Shown: positions 28,706 through 38,709 of the stretch, in pieces
How the letters are laid out: each line of letters opens with the position of its first letter
How positions within the stretch are numbered: position 1 is the first letter of the stretch
Source: Geofilum rubicundum JCM 15548
GTDB taxonomy: Bacteria; Bacteroidota; Bacteroidia; Bacteroidales; Marinilabiliaceae
DNA: 64,000 nt
Assembly (NCBI RefSeq): GCF_000974365.1
Contig: NZ_BAZW01000006.1
Coordinates: forward strand, 1 to 64,000
Reading direction: 5' to 3'
The notes under the pieces: model-generated
Told to the model about the DNA's origin: nothing
What the model saw: the letters and a program-made list of their open reading frames with translations, nothing else
Databases searched by the model: none
Position numbers and translations under genes: made by a program

Positions 28706-29407
28706 CTATAGCCAACCGTTTTTCTGCAAGCGATCCAATATCCAGTCCAGCTGATCCTGACGCGACAAGTGGCTGTTGTCGAGTACCCATGCGTCCTCTG
28801 CTTGTTTCAAGGGGCTTTCTTTGCGGGTGCTGTCTAAATGATCACGCAAAACGACGTTGTCCAGGATTTCTTTAAAGGTGACGGCTTCCCCTTTTTCCTG
28901 CATTTCATCAAAGCGACGTTGGGCCCGTATTTCGGGTGAGGCTGTCATGAATATTTTGAGGTGGGCGTCGGGAAAAACAACGGTACCAATATCGCGACCA
29001 TCCAATACGACGCCTCCGGCCTTGCCCATTTCCTGTTGCAATTCCACCATTCTTTTTCGGACAAAAGCCAAAGCACTTATGGCACTCACATGCTTGCTTA
29101 TTTCAAGGGTGCGGATTTGCGCCTCCACATTGGTTCCGTTGAGGAAGGTCTCCACTTGTTTGCTGGTTGGATTTTTGCGCAATTCCACATGGATGTTGCC
29201 AATTTGGTTTTGGAGGGCGTCGGTGTGGACTTGTCCATCCGAAATCAACCCTTTTTGCCTGGCAAAAAGGGTCACCGCCCGGTACATGGCACCCGTATCG
29301 ATATAGGTCAGGTCAAATTTTTTGGCAAGATCCTTGGCCACGGTGCTTTTTCCGCAGGAGGAATGCCCGTCTATGGCAATGATGATGTTTTGAATGTTTT
29401 TCGACAT
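28706..29407 (-). CDS. cmk: cytidylate kinase
   Basis: The 233-residue kinase has the P-loop 'GHSSCGKSTVAKDLAK', the 'YIDTGAMYRAVTL' substrate segment and 'DGRDIGTVVFPDA', the CMP-binding signature. It phosphorylates CMP and dCMP. It lies between porQ upstream (109-base gap) and ispH downstream, a common gene order in Bacteroidota. Confidence 0.95.
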   Translation of the reverse strand: MSKNIQNIIIAIDGHSSCGKSTVAKDLAKKFDLTYIDTGAMYRAVTLFARQKGLISDGQVHTDALQNQIGNIHVELRKNPTSKQVETFLNGTNVEAQIRTLEISKHVSAISALAFVRKRMVELQQEMGKAGGVVLDGRDIGTVVFPDAHLKIFMTASPEIRAQRRFDEMQEKGEAVTFKEILDNVVLRDHLDSTRKESPLKQAEDAWVLDNSHLSRQDQLDWILDRLQKNGWL

Positions 29408-29516
29408 AAAAAATGGGTGTATGCATGGAAGACGATCAGTCGTTAATCAACCGGATCGATATTGGCCCGTAAAGTTATAAAATTTCTGAAATTTTGAAAG
29501 GCGAGGAAAATTGACA

Positions 29517-30542
29517 CTAGAAGGCGGACAAGTTGGTGGTGATGGAAAAGTGGTTGGAAGTGCCTCCCAGGTGGTAACGACCGGAGCCGTAGGAGAAATT
29601 GAATTTGTAGATTTTGATGCCAAAGCCCCAGGTGAACCCAACGGTTGAAGGTTTATTGGCCATTTTCAACTCGGCCCTGCGACGGGGATTGATGCCTCCG
29701 GCCACATAAAAGTTTCCAGAGGGAACAAACTCTACCCCTATGGCCAGGTGTCGTGCTACCTTTTCAAAGGTATTGTCCTCTTCCAGAAAGGTGTTGGAAG
29801 CGCCTTGCTCTGATTCGGGCAGGGTGTACTGAAGAGATCCGGAAAAGAGGTCCTGTGCCGTCAATGAAAAGCGAAAAGGGGCATGTTCCAGTTTCTGTGA
29901 CAAGCCCACTTGCAAATCTGCCGGAAGCGTTTCTAAAGGAGCGTTGTCATAGGCCGTTAATTGCCGGCCATAGTTTCGTAAAGTTATACCTGCCTGAAAC
30001 AGCTGGTCCATGCTTTTGTAAAATAAACCTAAGTCTGTGGCTATTCCCCAGGAATGGTAGGCCTCAATGCGGCTGAAAACAGGTTTGATGGAGAGACCTG
30101 CGGTGAGGCGTGGACTGAGCGGCCGACTGTAGCTTAATTGTACCATGGATTCGCCGGCGGTGAAGCTGCCGGTGATGAGTCCGCTTTCTTCGGCAGCAAT
30201 GAAATCGCCATGTCCGATGTGGTGAAAGCCCAAAGCAAAGGTGCCCGCCTGATCAAAATGCCAGGCAATGCCGCCAAAACCATAACTGATGTCGGCCATG
30301 TACGGCACGTAACTCATGGATACCTGTTGGGAAAAAGATGAATCGAGGATGGCCGGATTGTGCAGGAGCATGGCCAGGTCATTACCTGCCAGTCCCACCT
30401 GATTGCCACCGAGTGAAGCCATTTTGGCCGACTGGGTTAAATGCAACAAGCCAAAGGTGCTTTCGCCACCTCTTTGGGCCTGTCCGCTATAACTCAGTGC
30501 CACCAACAATATCGTGAAAAAGTATTTGTGGATATTTTTCAA
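29517..30542 (-). CDS. porQ: type IX secretion system protein PorQ
   Basis: The 341-residue protein has a signal peptide ('MKNIHKYFFTILLVALSYSG') and an outer-membrane barrel of the PorV/PorQ type: 'GLLHLTQSAKMASLGGNQVG' near the start, 'LLHNPAILDS' and repeated glycine/aromatic strands to the end. PorQ is part of the type IX secretion apparatus, which exports proteins with the C-terminal sorting domain such as the one at 6338. The position beside cmk supports the call, as this neighbourhood is conserved in the phylum. Confidence 0.85.
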   Translation of the reverse strand: MKNIHKYFFTILLVALSYSGQAQRGGESTFGLLHLTQSAKMASLGGNQVGLAGNDLAMLLHNPAILDSSFSQQVSMSYVPYMADISYGFGGIAWHFDQAGTFALGFHHIGHGDFIAAEESGLITGSFTAGESMVQLSYSRPLSPRLTAGLSIKPVFSRIEAYHSWGIATDLGLFYKSMDQLFQAGITLRNYGRQLTAYDNAPLETLPADLQVGLSQKLEHAPFRFSLTAQDLFSGSLQYTLPESEQGASNTFLEEDNTFEKVARHLAIGVEFVPSGNFYVAGGINPRRRAELKMANKPSTVGFTWGFGIKIYKFNFSYGSGRYHLGGTSNHFSITTNLSAF

Positions 30543-30627
30543 TTTGTTAGTTCTTGGGTACGTTCTTTAAACGGTAAAAATAGTATTTCATTGTTTTGAT
30601 GGGCGCTTTGCGTGATTTTTTTTCTTT

Positions 30628-31137
30628 CTAGGGACTGTATTTTTCCTTTAATCCTTCTACAACCTCCAAAACAGCCGGACATACCAGCGTATTCTTATAA
30701 GTAAGTTTGAGTATCTGATGAAAGCGTTTTCTGTCGGTGTGCGGATATTCCCGGCAGGCCCTGGGCCTGTCTTCGTATACCATGCAGTAGTTGTCGGGCA
30801 TCAGAAAGGGACAAGGGGCCTGCCTGAAAACATAGTCCCCGTCCTCATCCAACCTAAGGTATTGGTCCACCACCTGTGAGGGTTTCATTTTCAGACGCTT
30901 TGCCAAACGATCTATGTCGCGGTCGATAACAATGGGACTGGTCGTTTTACAGCAGTTGGCACAATCCAGACAATCTATGTGGGAGAAAGCTTTTTGGTGC
31001 AGATCAAGGGTTGCCTGGTCCAGATCGCCCGGCTTTCGCTTGCGCAATCTTTCCAGATAGAGCCGGTTCTCTTTCGATCTGGTTAACGATTGAGCTCTAA
31101 AATGCTCAAGGTGGACGGAAGGTGGCTTATGGCTCAA
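30628..31137 (-). CDS. YkgJ-family cysteine-cluster protein
   Basis: The 169-residue protein contains 'CLDCANCCKTT' and the later cysteines in 'PCPFLMPDNYCMVYEDRPRAC', the pattern of the CxxCxxCC zinc/iron-sulfur-binding family (PF03692). The biochemical role of the family is poorly known. It starts 9 bases after the upstream lactonase-type gene ends, and probably shares its transcript. Confidence 0.85.
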   Translation of the reverse strand: MSHKPPSVHLEHFRAQSLTRSKENRLYLERLRKRKPGDLDQATLDLHQKAFSHIDCLDCANCCKTTSPIVIDRDIDRLAKRLKMKPSQVVDQYLRLDEDGDYVFRQAPCPFLMPDNYCMVYEDRPRACREYPHTDRKRFHQILKLTYKNTLVCPAVLEVVEGLKEKYSP

Positions 31138-31146
31138 AATAATTGA

Positions 31147-32298
31147 CTAATAAAATTGAATGCATACGGGACTGTCCAATTCAAGAGAGGCATCGATGGG
31201 TGTTAATTGTCCGGTGTTTTGGTCCCTTTCATACACCGTAATTAAATGACTGTTTTTATTCGCTACCAAAAGAAATTGGCCGGATGGATCGATAGAGAAA
31301 TTACGGGGATAGTGGATGCCACTTTCTTCTGAACCGACGCGAAGGGGAGCGCTGTCTTTGTCTGTTACATCCATTACCTCAATTTTGTCCACCCCAGTTA
31401 CTTCGTCAATCGCTCTTACCGATGCATATAAAAAGCGGCCATCCGGCGAGTAGTGGATGTCAGCCGATTTATTTCCCCTGTGCAATGAATCCGGCAGAAG
31501 TTGAACGGTGGCTGTTTGGTTGGTAAATGCGCCCTTCTCATCTTTTGAGAAGGTTATTACCGTATGGTTCAATTCATTCAGAAGCGCCATTTGTTGGCCA
31601 CAAGGTGAAAAGGCCAGATGTCTTGGTCCCGCCCCGGGTGTCATCAAAATAGTTCCCGCAGCTCTTATTTCCTGTTGGTCCAGTTCATAAACCATCACCT
31701 TATCGGCTCCCAAATCAGCCGCGTATATATAGGATCCGTTGGGATCGGCCAGAATGGAATGGGCGTGCGGGGCTTCCTGTCTGTCAGTAACCGGTCCTGT
31801 TCCGCTGTGTTTAAAGGTGGTGACCGGCGATTCAAAGGTTCCTTTGTTGCTGTAGGGAATAAAGGAGACGTCTCCGGAGACATAGTTGGCAATGGCTACC
31901 AGATTTTTATGAACCATGCTTATATAGCAGGTGGCTTGTCCGCCAGTTGCTACCGAATCGAGCAGGCTTAATTCCCCCGATATAGGATGGATTTCATAAC
32001 TGAATACATTGGCTTGGCTGCCATCTCTTTCGCTGACTGCTACCAATAATTTTTCTTTTTGGTAGATGGTCAGAAAACTTGGGTTGTTGAGTCTGGCCGC
32101 CAGTTGTAGCTCGGAGATATGGCCTGTTACGGTGTCAAACAGGGCCTTGTAAATGCCCTCTGAACTGCCGTTGGTGTAGGTACCTATATAAAAGGTGACC
32201 TGGTTTTTTGGGGTTTGGGGCGATTGGCAAGCAAATAGCAAGGTGGTCAACAGCATGGAAACTGTAAAAGTCAACCGCATAAAATGATTTTTTGGCAT
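31147..32298 (-). CDS. lactonase family lipoprotein (7-bladed propeller)
   Basis: With the start at 32298 ('MPKNHFMRLTFTVSMLLTTL') the protein is about 383 residues and has a lipobox ending 'LLFACQ', so it should be lipid-anchored. The propeller follows: 'FYIGTYTNGSSEGIYKALFD', 'PHAHSILADPNGSYIYAADL', 'GPRHLAFSPCGQ' and 'IHYPRNFSIDPSGQFLLVAN', all typical of the Pgl/YbhE lactonase family. In the cytoplasm such enzymes open 6-phosphogluconolactone; an exported lipoprotein probably acts on another lactone. An upstream in-frame ATG (32352) adds a non-conserved leader and was not used. Confidence 0.85.
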   Translation of the reverse strand: MPKNHFMRLTFTVSMLLTTLLFACQSPQTPKNQVTFYIGTYTNGSSEGIYKALFDTVTGHISELQLAARLNNPSFLTIYQKEKLLVAVSERDGSQANVFSYEIHPISGELSLLDSVATGGQATCYISMVHKNLVAIANYVSGDVSFIPYSNKGTFESPVTTFKHSGTGPVTDRQEAPHAHSILADPNGSYIYAADLGADKVMVYELDQQEIRAAGTILMTPGAGPRHLAFSPCGQQMALLNELNHTVITFSKDEKGAFTNQTATVQLLPDSLHRGNKSADIHYSPDGRFLYASVRAIDEVTGVDKIEVMDVTDKDSAPLRVGSEESGIHYPRNFSIDPSGQFLLVANKNSHLITVYERDQNTGQLTPIDASLELDSPVCIQFY

Positions 32299-32677
32299 GG
32301 TAGAATGGTTTGTTTCATGGGTAAAAATATTCCTTTCCAGCTTGATCTGCAAATTATGGAGGATGGCAATGATTTATTTTTACTTTATTAAAGTATTCTG
32401 GTACTTGAAAGCTCGGCTTGACAAGGGCTTTGTTTTTTTTATCAAAGGGGATGTTGTGAATGGCTAAAACTTTTTATAACTTCATGTTCCTTTGCAGTCA
32501 TTCTAAAAGTGGAAAAATAGCAAGGGGATGTTTGCATTTTGTTGATGAAGTGATATTTCGGGATGACAGAACCACTTATTTCTGTTATATTTGTTTGTTT
32601 TTTTTGAAAATAGTACATGATACTATTATTATTGAACGGACTGCACACACATAAAAGAGAACAACGCAAGCCTTGTT
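32299..32677. other. divergent intergenic region lactonase/recQ
   Basis: About 380 AT-rich bases separate two divergent genes. TATATTTG at 32586-32593 is an exact -7 box pointing toward recQ, about 85 bases before its start, but I see no matching -33 box. Nothing else is recognisable. Confidence 0.45.
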
Positions 32678-34857
32678 ATGACAAAGCATATTGATTTAAA
32701 TGCCTATTTGAAGCAGCATTTTGGTTTTGATACTTTTAAAGGGAACCAGGATGAGATTATCCGAAATGTACTTGCAGGGAATGATACTTTTGTTCTGATG
32801 CCAACGGGTGGAGGCAAGTCGCTTTGCTACCAGTTGCCTGCAATGATTTTAGAAGGTACTGCCATTATTATATCTCCCCTGATAGCTTTGATGAAGAATC
32901 AGGTAGATGCCATGCGTAATTTCAGTGAAGATGACGGGGTGGCCCATTTCCTGAATTCTTCTCTGACCAAGTCTGCCATTATGCAGGTGAAGGAAGATGT
33001 GATGGCCGGTAAGACCAAATTGCTTTATGTGGCCCCCGAATCGCTCACGAAGGAAGAGAACATTCTCTTTTTGAAGCAGGTAAAGATATCCTTTTATGCG
33101 GTAGATGAGGCCCATTGCATTTCTGAGTGGGGACATGATTTCCGGCCTGAATACCGCCGCATCCGGCCCATTATCAATGAAATTGGGGAAGCGCCGGTTA
33201 TAGCACTCACAGCTACGGCCACGCCGAAGGTGCAGCACGATATTCAAAAAACAATGGGCATGTTGAAAGCGCATGTTTTCAAATCCTCTTTTAACAGACC
33301 CAACCTGTATTATGAGGTGCGCCCCAAAGTCAACGCTTCTAAAGAAATCATTCGGATATTAAAGGAAAATGCCGGCAAATCCACCATCATCTATTGCCTG
33401 AGCCGCAAAAAAGTGGAGGAGCTGGCCGAAATGCTGGTGGTTAATGGCCTGAAGGCCCTGGCCTATCATGCAGGCATGGATGCCTCCACCGATCGGGTAA
33501 TCAGGATAAGTTTTTGCATGAGGAGGTCGATATCATTGTGGCCACCATTGCTTTTGGAATGGGTATTGATAAGCCCGATGTACGCATTGTTATGCACTAC
33601 GATATCCCAAAAAGTCTGGAAGGCTATTACCAGGAAACCGGTCGCGCCGGTCGCGATGGCGGTGAAGGACGTTGCATCACTTTTTATAGCTATAAAGACA
33701 TTCAGAAGCTCGAAAAATTCATGCAGGGTAAACCTTTGGCGGAACAGGAAATTGGTAAGCAACTGTTGTTTGAAACGGTGGCTTATGCCGAGACCTCCCT
33801 GTGTCGAAGAAAACTGCTCTTGCACTATTTTGGCGAGCCATTTCATGAGGATAATTGTGACTCCTGTGATAACTGCCTGCATCCCAAAGAGCAGTTTGAA
33901 GGCAAGGAATCCATAGTAAAGATGTTAAGGGTGGTTCGGGATATTAAAGAGAAATTTAAAGCGGAGTATGTCGTGGATATGCTTGTCGGGAAGCCGACCA
34001 CCGCTTTGAAGGCCTATAACCATCACGAGCTCGAAGTTTTTGGATCAGGCGATGACCAGGATGTCCATTACTGGAGCGCTGTTATCCGCCATTCTTTGGT
34101 GGCTGGTCTGATTATCAAAGAAATTGAAAATTATGGGCTGCTGAAACTGAGTGAAAAAGGATGGGCCTATCTGGATGCTCCTTATAGTATTATGTTGACG
34201 CGGAACCATAATTATGATGAGATGGAGGAGGAAACCCGTACCGGAGCCAGTACGGCAGCCGTTGATCCTCAGCTTTTTTCCATGCTTAAGGATTTACGAA
34301 AGCGCATTTCAAAGAAGCTCAATCTGCCTCCTTTTGTTATTTTTCAGGATCCCTCCCTTGAGGCCATGTCGACCTATTACCCCATTACCATGGACGAGCT
34401 CCAGAATATGCCGGGAGTGGGTGCGGGTAAAGCCAAGCGTTTTGGTAATGATTTTCTCGAACTGATTCAAAGCCATGTTGAAGATAACGAGATAGAGCGT
34501 CCCATCGACCTGGTGGTAAAATCGGTGGCCAATAAGTCGAAACTGAAAATTTCCATCATTCAGAACATCGATCGTAAAGTCTCGCTGGACGATATAGCCG
34601 AAAGCAAGGGGATTGAAATGAACGATTTGCTTAAAGAGCTGGAATCCATTGTTTACAGTGGTACCCGGGTGAATATTGATTACCACATTGACCAGGTGAT
34701 GGATGAGGACCACCGAGACGACATATTCCTGTATTTCAAAGAGGATGCCGAGTCGGATGACATCCCCACGGCTTTAGAGGAGCTGGGTGAAGATGAATTC
34801 TCGGAAGAGGAAGTGCGCATGGTCCGCATTAAATTTATTTCTGAAGTCGGTAATTAG
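32678..34857 (+). pseudogene. recQ: ATP-dependent DNA helicase RecQ, frameshifted
   Basis: The first frame has helicase motif I 'PTGGGKSLCYQLP', the DEAH-type box 'DEAHCISEWGHDFRPEY' and 'ALTATATP'. It leaves frame at about 33497-33500, where 'NQDKFL' and the rest (from the second frame) should follow. The downstream part has '[13 protein letters not shown]', zinc-binding cysteines near 33835-33880, a winged-helix region and a C-terminal HRDC-type segment. One missing base restores 726 residues, normal for Bacteroidota RecQ. The enzyme unwinds DNA in recombination repair. Codon use looks the same across the break, so an error or recent mutation is more likely than old decay. Confidence 0.88.
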
Positions 34858-34881
34858 AAAGCGCTTAGAAGCGCTTTCTAA
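34854..34881. terminator. palindromic bidirectional terminator over two stop codons
   Basis: TTAGAAAGCGCT pairs perfectly with AGCGCTTTCTAA around a 4-base loop. The stop of recQ (34855-34857) and of the convergent outer-membrane gene (34865-34867) both lie inside the hairpin. T-tracts are short. Confidence 0.6.
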
Positions 34882-36898
34882 CCTGAAATTTTATTTCCCT
34901 GCTCCTGTTGCCTTCAATCAAAGCATGGCCGGTGCTGATATTTTCGCGGTTGCTGTATTGCCATTGGGCATATCTGGCCCAAAGATCCAGCTTTGGCAGG
35001 ATGGTCCATTTACCCACAATGAGCCACCGGCTGCCCCTCCCGTAATAGGCCGGGGTACTAAAACTGTAGAGCACATCCGGTTCATAGGCATACACTCTGG
35101 TGTCATATTCCTCTGCATCAAATAAGGCGTAACGGGTGGTGATGTTCCATTTTTTATTGTCGCTGACATAGCGTATGTCCTGTCCCAGATAAAATCCTTT
35201 GGGAAGGTTTGGCCGGTCGGGCCTGTTCACCGTCTGAAGGTCAGCCCTCAAGGTGAAAATCCAGTTGGCCGCTGTATGATATCTGCTTTGCAAGCGCCAT
35301 TGGTTCTGGGTCCGCTTGCCTACCGGTTTTCCCCTGTCGCTTGTTGTTAAGTTAATGGTCTTATTTCTGTAGCGGTAACGCAAGGTGTTTTCCCACTCTT
35401 TATAGGATTGGTGACTCAAAACACACAGAAAGTCATGGCCATTGGCCGGTGCACTCGTTTGGTATTGCAGCCAGTTGTGTCGGTAATAATCCAGATAGGC
35501 GGAGAGGGTAAGACTGGCCGGCAAATCCATTTGCCAGCCGATATATAATCCGCTTTCACCGGCAGGCACGCTGGCTTCGGTCAACGGAGCCCCCAAGGGT
35601 GCCCGATAATCCATTGGTATTCGCCGATAGCCCAGTGAAAGATCCACAACCGATTTTACCGGCAGTAATATTCCGCCCCAAACAGCAGGGGCTCCGTTTG
35701 GGTTAAAGGCCAGTTCTCCAAAAAGGTGAAGGTTGTACAGGCTGCCTTCACCGGCCACCCAAAAGTTTTGATGCCTCTTTCCACTGAAGTAATTCCGGTT
35801 GTAAACCTCGGATGGGGGCAGTACCGGATTGGCCAGATGATAGTGTAGGTAGCCCGTTTCAATCATGAAACGGTTGAGGTGGTATTTAGCCTGAAGTCCA
35901 TAAACCGCTTCCCGCACATTCTTACGTTGACTTAACTCGGTAAGGGTCCGGTGGTAGCCGTCGTTTTTCAGGCTCGTGATAATGGTGGAGCCATTATCCA
36001 GCGTGTCCAGTCTTCCATCCACCTTTTTTATGGATATAAACGGAGTGATAGAAAGATCACGGGTTCCGAAGTCCATGAGCACGCCGCTCAATCCCCCGTA
36101 TTCTGAAGCAGAGAGGAAGGACGGAAGGAGGCCTGGCGGTTGCGGATGGATGTGGTAGCACTGCTTTTGATGGGCGCCATACCTGTCTGCAGAGCCAGGC
36201 CCTGACCGCCGCTCATTCTGTACTGACCCACAATGATTTGTTTGAGAACCTTGTCCGGTTGCCAGGATAAGTAACCCGCCAGATGATCCAGTACCTATCT
36301 GATGGTTGAACATGGGCTCCCCCTGGTCTTTTTCAGCGATGAACCCCATCTTAAGATCTTTGACAGGCTGGACCTCCAGTCTGGTGTAGAGTTTAATTTT
36401 AGAGCCCTGATAGGGCTTACTGCCATCTTCCCTTTGCCGGTATCCGGCCCGGGTCTCCAATAAGGTCTGAGCTCTGACAAACAGGTCCCCTTTAGCCCGG
36501 AATCTGCCGGGTGCCAATTGTTCAGAAATACCAAAGGTGATCAGTGGCTCGAGCCATTCCAATGTTTGCCTTGAGAAGCCCTCAATGCTTTGCATTTCGT
36601 AGATGGAATAAAAGTTTTTAAGTTGATAGCGCTGATAAAGAAGGGCTTCTATTTGGCTGTCACTTAAGAAAAAGATTTTTTCCAGATCTTCCCGCCGGGC
36701 TTGGTTGATATTGATGGGGCTTTGATACAGCTGAATCAAATTATCCGTCAGGGAGGAAAAGTCCGGTTCCTGTTCGGATGCAGCCGTGCTGTTTTCAAAT
36801 ATTTCAGCAGCCAGTTGCTGTATCTGTTCGGTCGACTGGCCCTGAAGGCCGGTTAAGAAGGTCGTCAGGAAAAAACTAAATAGGGTTAAAGACTTCAT
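34865..36898 (-). CDS. helix-hairpin-helix plus outer-membrane barrel protein
   Basis: The 677-residue frame has a signal peptide, helix-hairpin-helix motifs at about 60-125 ('PININQARREDLEKIFFLSD', 'YSIYEMQSIEGFSRQTLEWL') and then an outer-membrane barrel of strands ending 'REIKFQVRKRF'. Between about 36110 and 36290 the frame translates poorly (Cys/His/Pro-rich). The neighbouring frame gives a family-like segment 'WQPDKVLKQIIVGQYRMSGG' and 'QGLALQTGMAPIKSS', so two compensating indels are present. This family is widespread in Bacteroidota but of unknown function; the hairpin motifs resemble ComEA-type DNA-binding units. It starts 5 bases after the upstream outer-membrane gene ends. Confidence 0.75.
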   Translation of the reverse strand: MKSLTLFSFFLTTFLTGLQGQSTEQIQQLAAEIFENSTAASEQEPDFSSLTDNLIQLYQSPININQARREDLEKIFFLSDSQIEALLYQRYQLKNFYSIYEMQSIEGFSRQTLEWLEPLITFGISEQLAPGRFRAKGDLFVRAQTLLETRAGYRQREDGSKPYQGSKIKLYTRLEVQPVKDLKMGFIAEKDQGEPMFNHQIGTGSSGGLLILATGQGSQTNHCGSVQNERRSGPGSADRYGAHQKQCYHIHPQPPGLLPSFLSASEYGGLSGVLMDFGTRDLSITPFISIKKVDGRLDTLDNGSTIITSLKNDGYHRTLTELSQRKNVREAVYGLQAKYHLNRFMIETGYLHYHLANPVLPPSEVYNRNYFSGKRHQNFWVAGEGSLYNLHLFGELAFNPNGAPAVWGGILLPVKSVVDLSLGYRRIPMDYRAPLGAPLTEASVPAGESGLYIGWQMDLPASLTLSAYLDYYRHNWLQYQTSAPANGHDFLCVLSHQSYKEWENTLRYRYRNKTINLTTSDRGKPVGKRTQNQWRLQSRYHTAANWIFTLRADLQTVNRPDRPNLPKGFYLGQDIRYVSDNKKWNITTRYALFDAEEYDTRVYAYEPDVLYSFSTPAYYGRGSRWLIVGKWTILPKLDLWARYAQWQYSNRENISTGHALIEGNRSREIKFQVRKRF

Positions 36899-36903
36899 GG
36901 TTA

Positions 36904-37782
36904 CTAAGGTTTTTTGGTCGTATGGTTTAAATGGTAAAGCAGGCCGAATGCGGATGAAAAGCCCAGCGTTTCATGGTGCATGAGCCCCATTTCAAATCCC
37001 AGGGACTGCCATATGATGCCTGTTCCCAATCCAAAGCGAAGGGGCGCTGAAACGGCCGTTCCTTTAATGGTGACTGCTTCGTGGACCTGACTCTCCACCA
37101 TCATTGAAAGGGTAGGAGGGAATGCCAATTTTTTGGCCAGTCCCGCCTCCAGTCGCACGTCCGATACAGGCCTATAGTCCACCGAAGTGGCCAATACCAC
37201 CAAATGGTTTTCCTTTTGGCCCTCTATGTGCCATTGGCTGCGGGCAGGATTAAGGGCGTGGAATCCCAAATGGATTTTCTCTGATGCCGCCAATTGCCAG
37301 CCGGCGTCCAGAGTGAGGAGTCGCTGGTTTTTACGGCCAGTTAGGTAGCGAAGGTGGTAATTGAAGCGCAGGCCCATATTTAACCAGGGAGCCAGGTTTT
37401 TGGAAAGGGCCAGATGGTATTGCTGTTTCCTGAAATGCTGGTAGCCGGAATGCGTGAATGCGCCGGAGAAGATGGAGCCGTGAAAGGGGACGCTTGCAAA
37501 AGCTGTGCGGGTACTGAGTTCTTTGAGATAAAAATCATTTTGGTAGCCTATGCCTCCAACCGGTTTCTTCAGCACAGAAAGTCCTGCCGGGTTAGAGAAA
37601 ATAGCCCAGGGGCTTTTTTCCAAAGCGCCGCTGCTGCCCAATATTCCCCCCAGGGGACTTTTAAACGAGCTGTGTTGCGCATTGGAGGGCGCCATAAAAA
37701 TCAGAGAGAGGCAAAAACAGAAAAGGATGGGTCGCTCATACGAGGATATTCCAAAGATGCGAATGGCAGGTGGTTTCATCAA
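36904..37782 (-). CDS. outer-membrane barrel protein of unknown function
   Basis: The 292-residue protein has a hydrophobic signal near residues 19-36 ('PILFCFCLSLIFMAPSNAQ') with a long positively charged start, then a beta-barrel resembling PorV/PorQ-type proteins ('GGILGSSGALEKSPWAIFSN' and 'PAGLSVLKKPVGGIGYQNDF'). The aromatic strand pattern continues to the C-terminus. It is directly followed by the helix-hairpin-helix barrel gene and the two probably function together. No catalytic motif is visible. Confidence 0.7.
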   Translation of the reverse strand: MMKPPAIRIFGISSYERPILFCFCLSLIFMAPSNAQHSSFKSPLGGILGSSGALEKSPWAIFSNPAGLSVLKKPVGGIGYQNDFYLKELSTRTAFASVPFHGSIFSGAFTHSGYQHFRKQQYHLALSKNLAPWLNMGLRFNYHLRYLTGRKNQRLLTLDAGWQLAASEKIHLGFHALNPARSQWHIEGQKENHLVVLATSVDYRPVSDVRLEAGLAKKLAFPPTLSMMVESQVHEAVTIKGTAVSAPLRFGLGTGIIWQSLGFEMGLMHHETLGFSSAFGLLYHLNHTTKKP

Positions 37783-37953
37783 GCAAACAGGGTTAAGGTT
37801 AGGCTTTTGACGGGTCGAATATAGCAGTTTTCCTTTTTCTGCACAAATCTGGCGGGCGGGATTTATGGGCTAATCAATTGTATGTGAAAGACGTTTTTAA
37901 GTTTTATTGGCCAAAAAGTAAACCTTTAATGAACGGGTATCCCTCTTTTTTTA

Positions 37954-37961
37954 TACTTTTG
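37954..37961 (+). promoter_or_regulatory. -7 box of hpt
   Basis: TACTTTTG matches TAnnTTTG exactly and lies 28 bases before the hpt start. No good -33 box is found at the expected distance. Confidence 0.45.
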
Positions 37962-37988
37962 TTTTTTCATTATTTCGAATAAGCACCT

Positions 37989-38525
37989 ATGAAGCGCATC
38001 CAACTTTTAGATAAAGAGTTTAGTCTGTCCATTCCGGCTAGTGATATTAAGAGGGCTATATGGTTAATGGCCGATAAAATCAATCGGGACCTGAAGGATA
38101 AAAATCCATTAATGGTATGTATTCTTAACGGGTCCTTTATGTTTTCGGCTGATTTGATGAAGCTTATCGAATTTCCTTGCCAGATTAGTTTTGTGAAACT
38201 GGCTTCTTACGAAGGAATGGGAAGTACCGGAAAAGTTAAGGAGTTGATTGGTTTCAACGAAGAGCTAAAAGGACGTACCGTGGTGCTGCTGGAAGATATT
38301 GTTGATACGGGAGTCACCGTTGAGAACAGCGTTAAGCAGTTGTTGCAGACCGGAGCCAGCGAAGTCATCGTAGCCACCTTGCTCTACAAGCCCGACGCTT
38401 GTAAGCGGGAGGTGAAGCTGGATTATATCGGACTGGAAATTCCCAATGACTTCATTGTGGGATATGGTCTGGACTATGATGGCTATGGACGCAATCTGCC
38501 CGATATTTACAGCCTGGTTAAGTAA
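37989..38525 (+). CDS. hpt: hypoxanthine phosphoribosyltransferase
   Basis: The 178-residue enzyme has the PRPP-binding motif 'VVLLEDIVDTGVT' and the N-terminal 'LNGSFMFSADLM' segment of the HGPRT family. It salvages hypoxanthine (and often guanine) to the nucleotide with PRPP. It is followed 184 bases later by adenylate kinase on the same strand. Confidence 0.93.
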   Translation: MKRIQLLDKEFSLSIPASDIKRAIWLMADKINRDLKDKNPLMVCILNGSFMFSADLMKLIEFPCQISFVKLASYEGMGSTGKVKELIGFNEELKGRTVVLLEDIVDTGVTVENSVKQLLQTGASEVIVATLLYKPDACKREVKLDYIGLEIPNDFIVGYGLDYDGYGRNLPDIYSLVK

Positions 38526-38709
38526 GCCTCCTGAGGCTCAACCGACTATTTACCGGGTTTTTAGAATTAAGCATACGTAGGAAAACTCATATTTCTGTTT
38601 TTTAAACGAATGAGATGGTTTTTGTGCCTGATGGTTCAGGTGCAAAAAGGTGTGTGCTTTAATGGGATCTGGTTTCATCGAAAAATAACTAAAAACTAAT
38701 TATACCATC

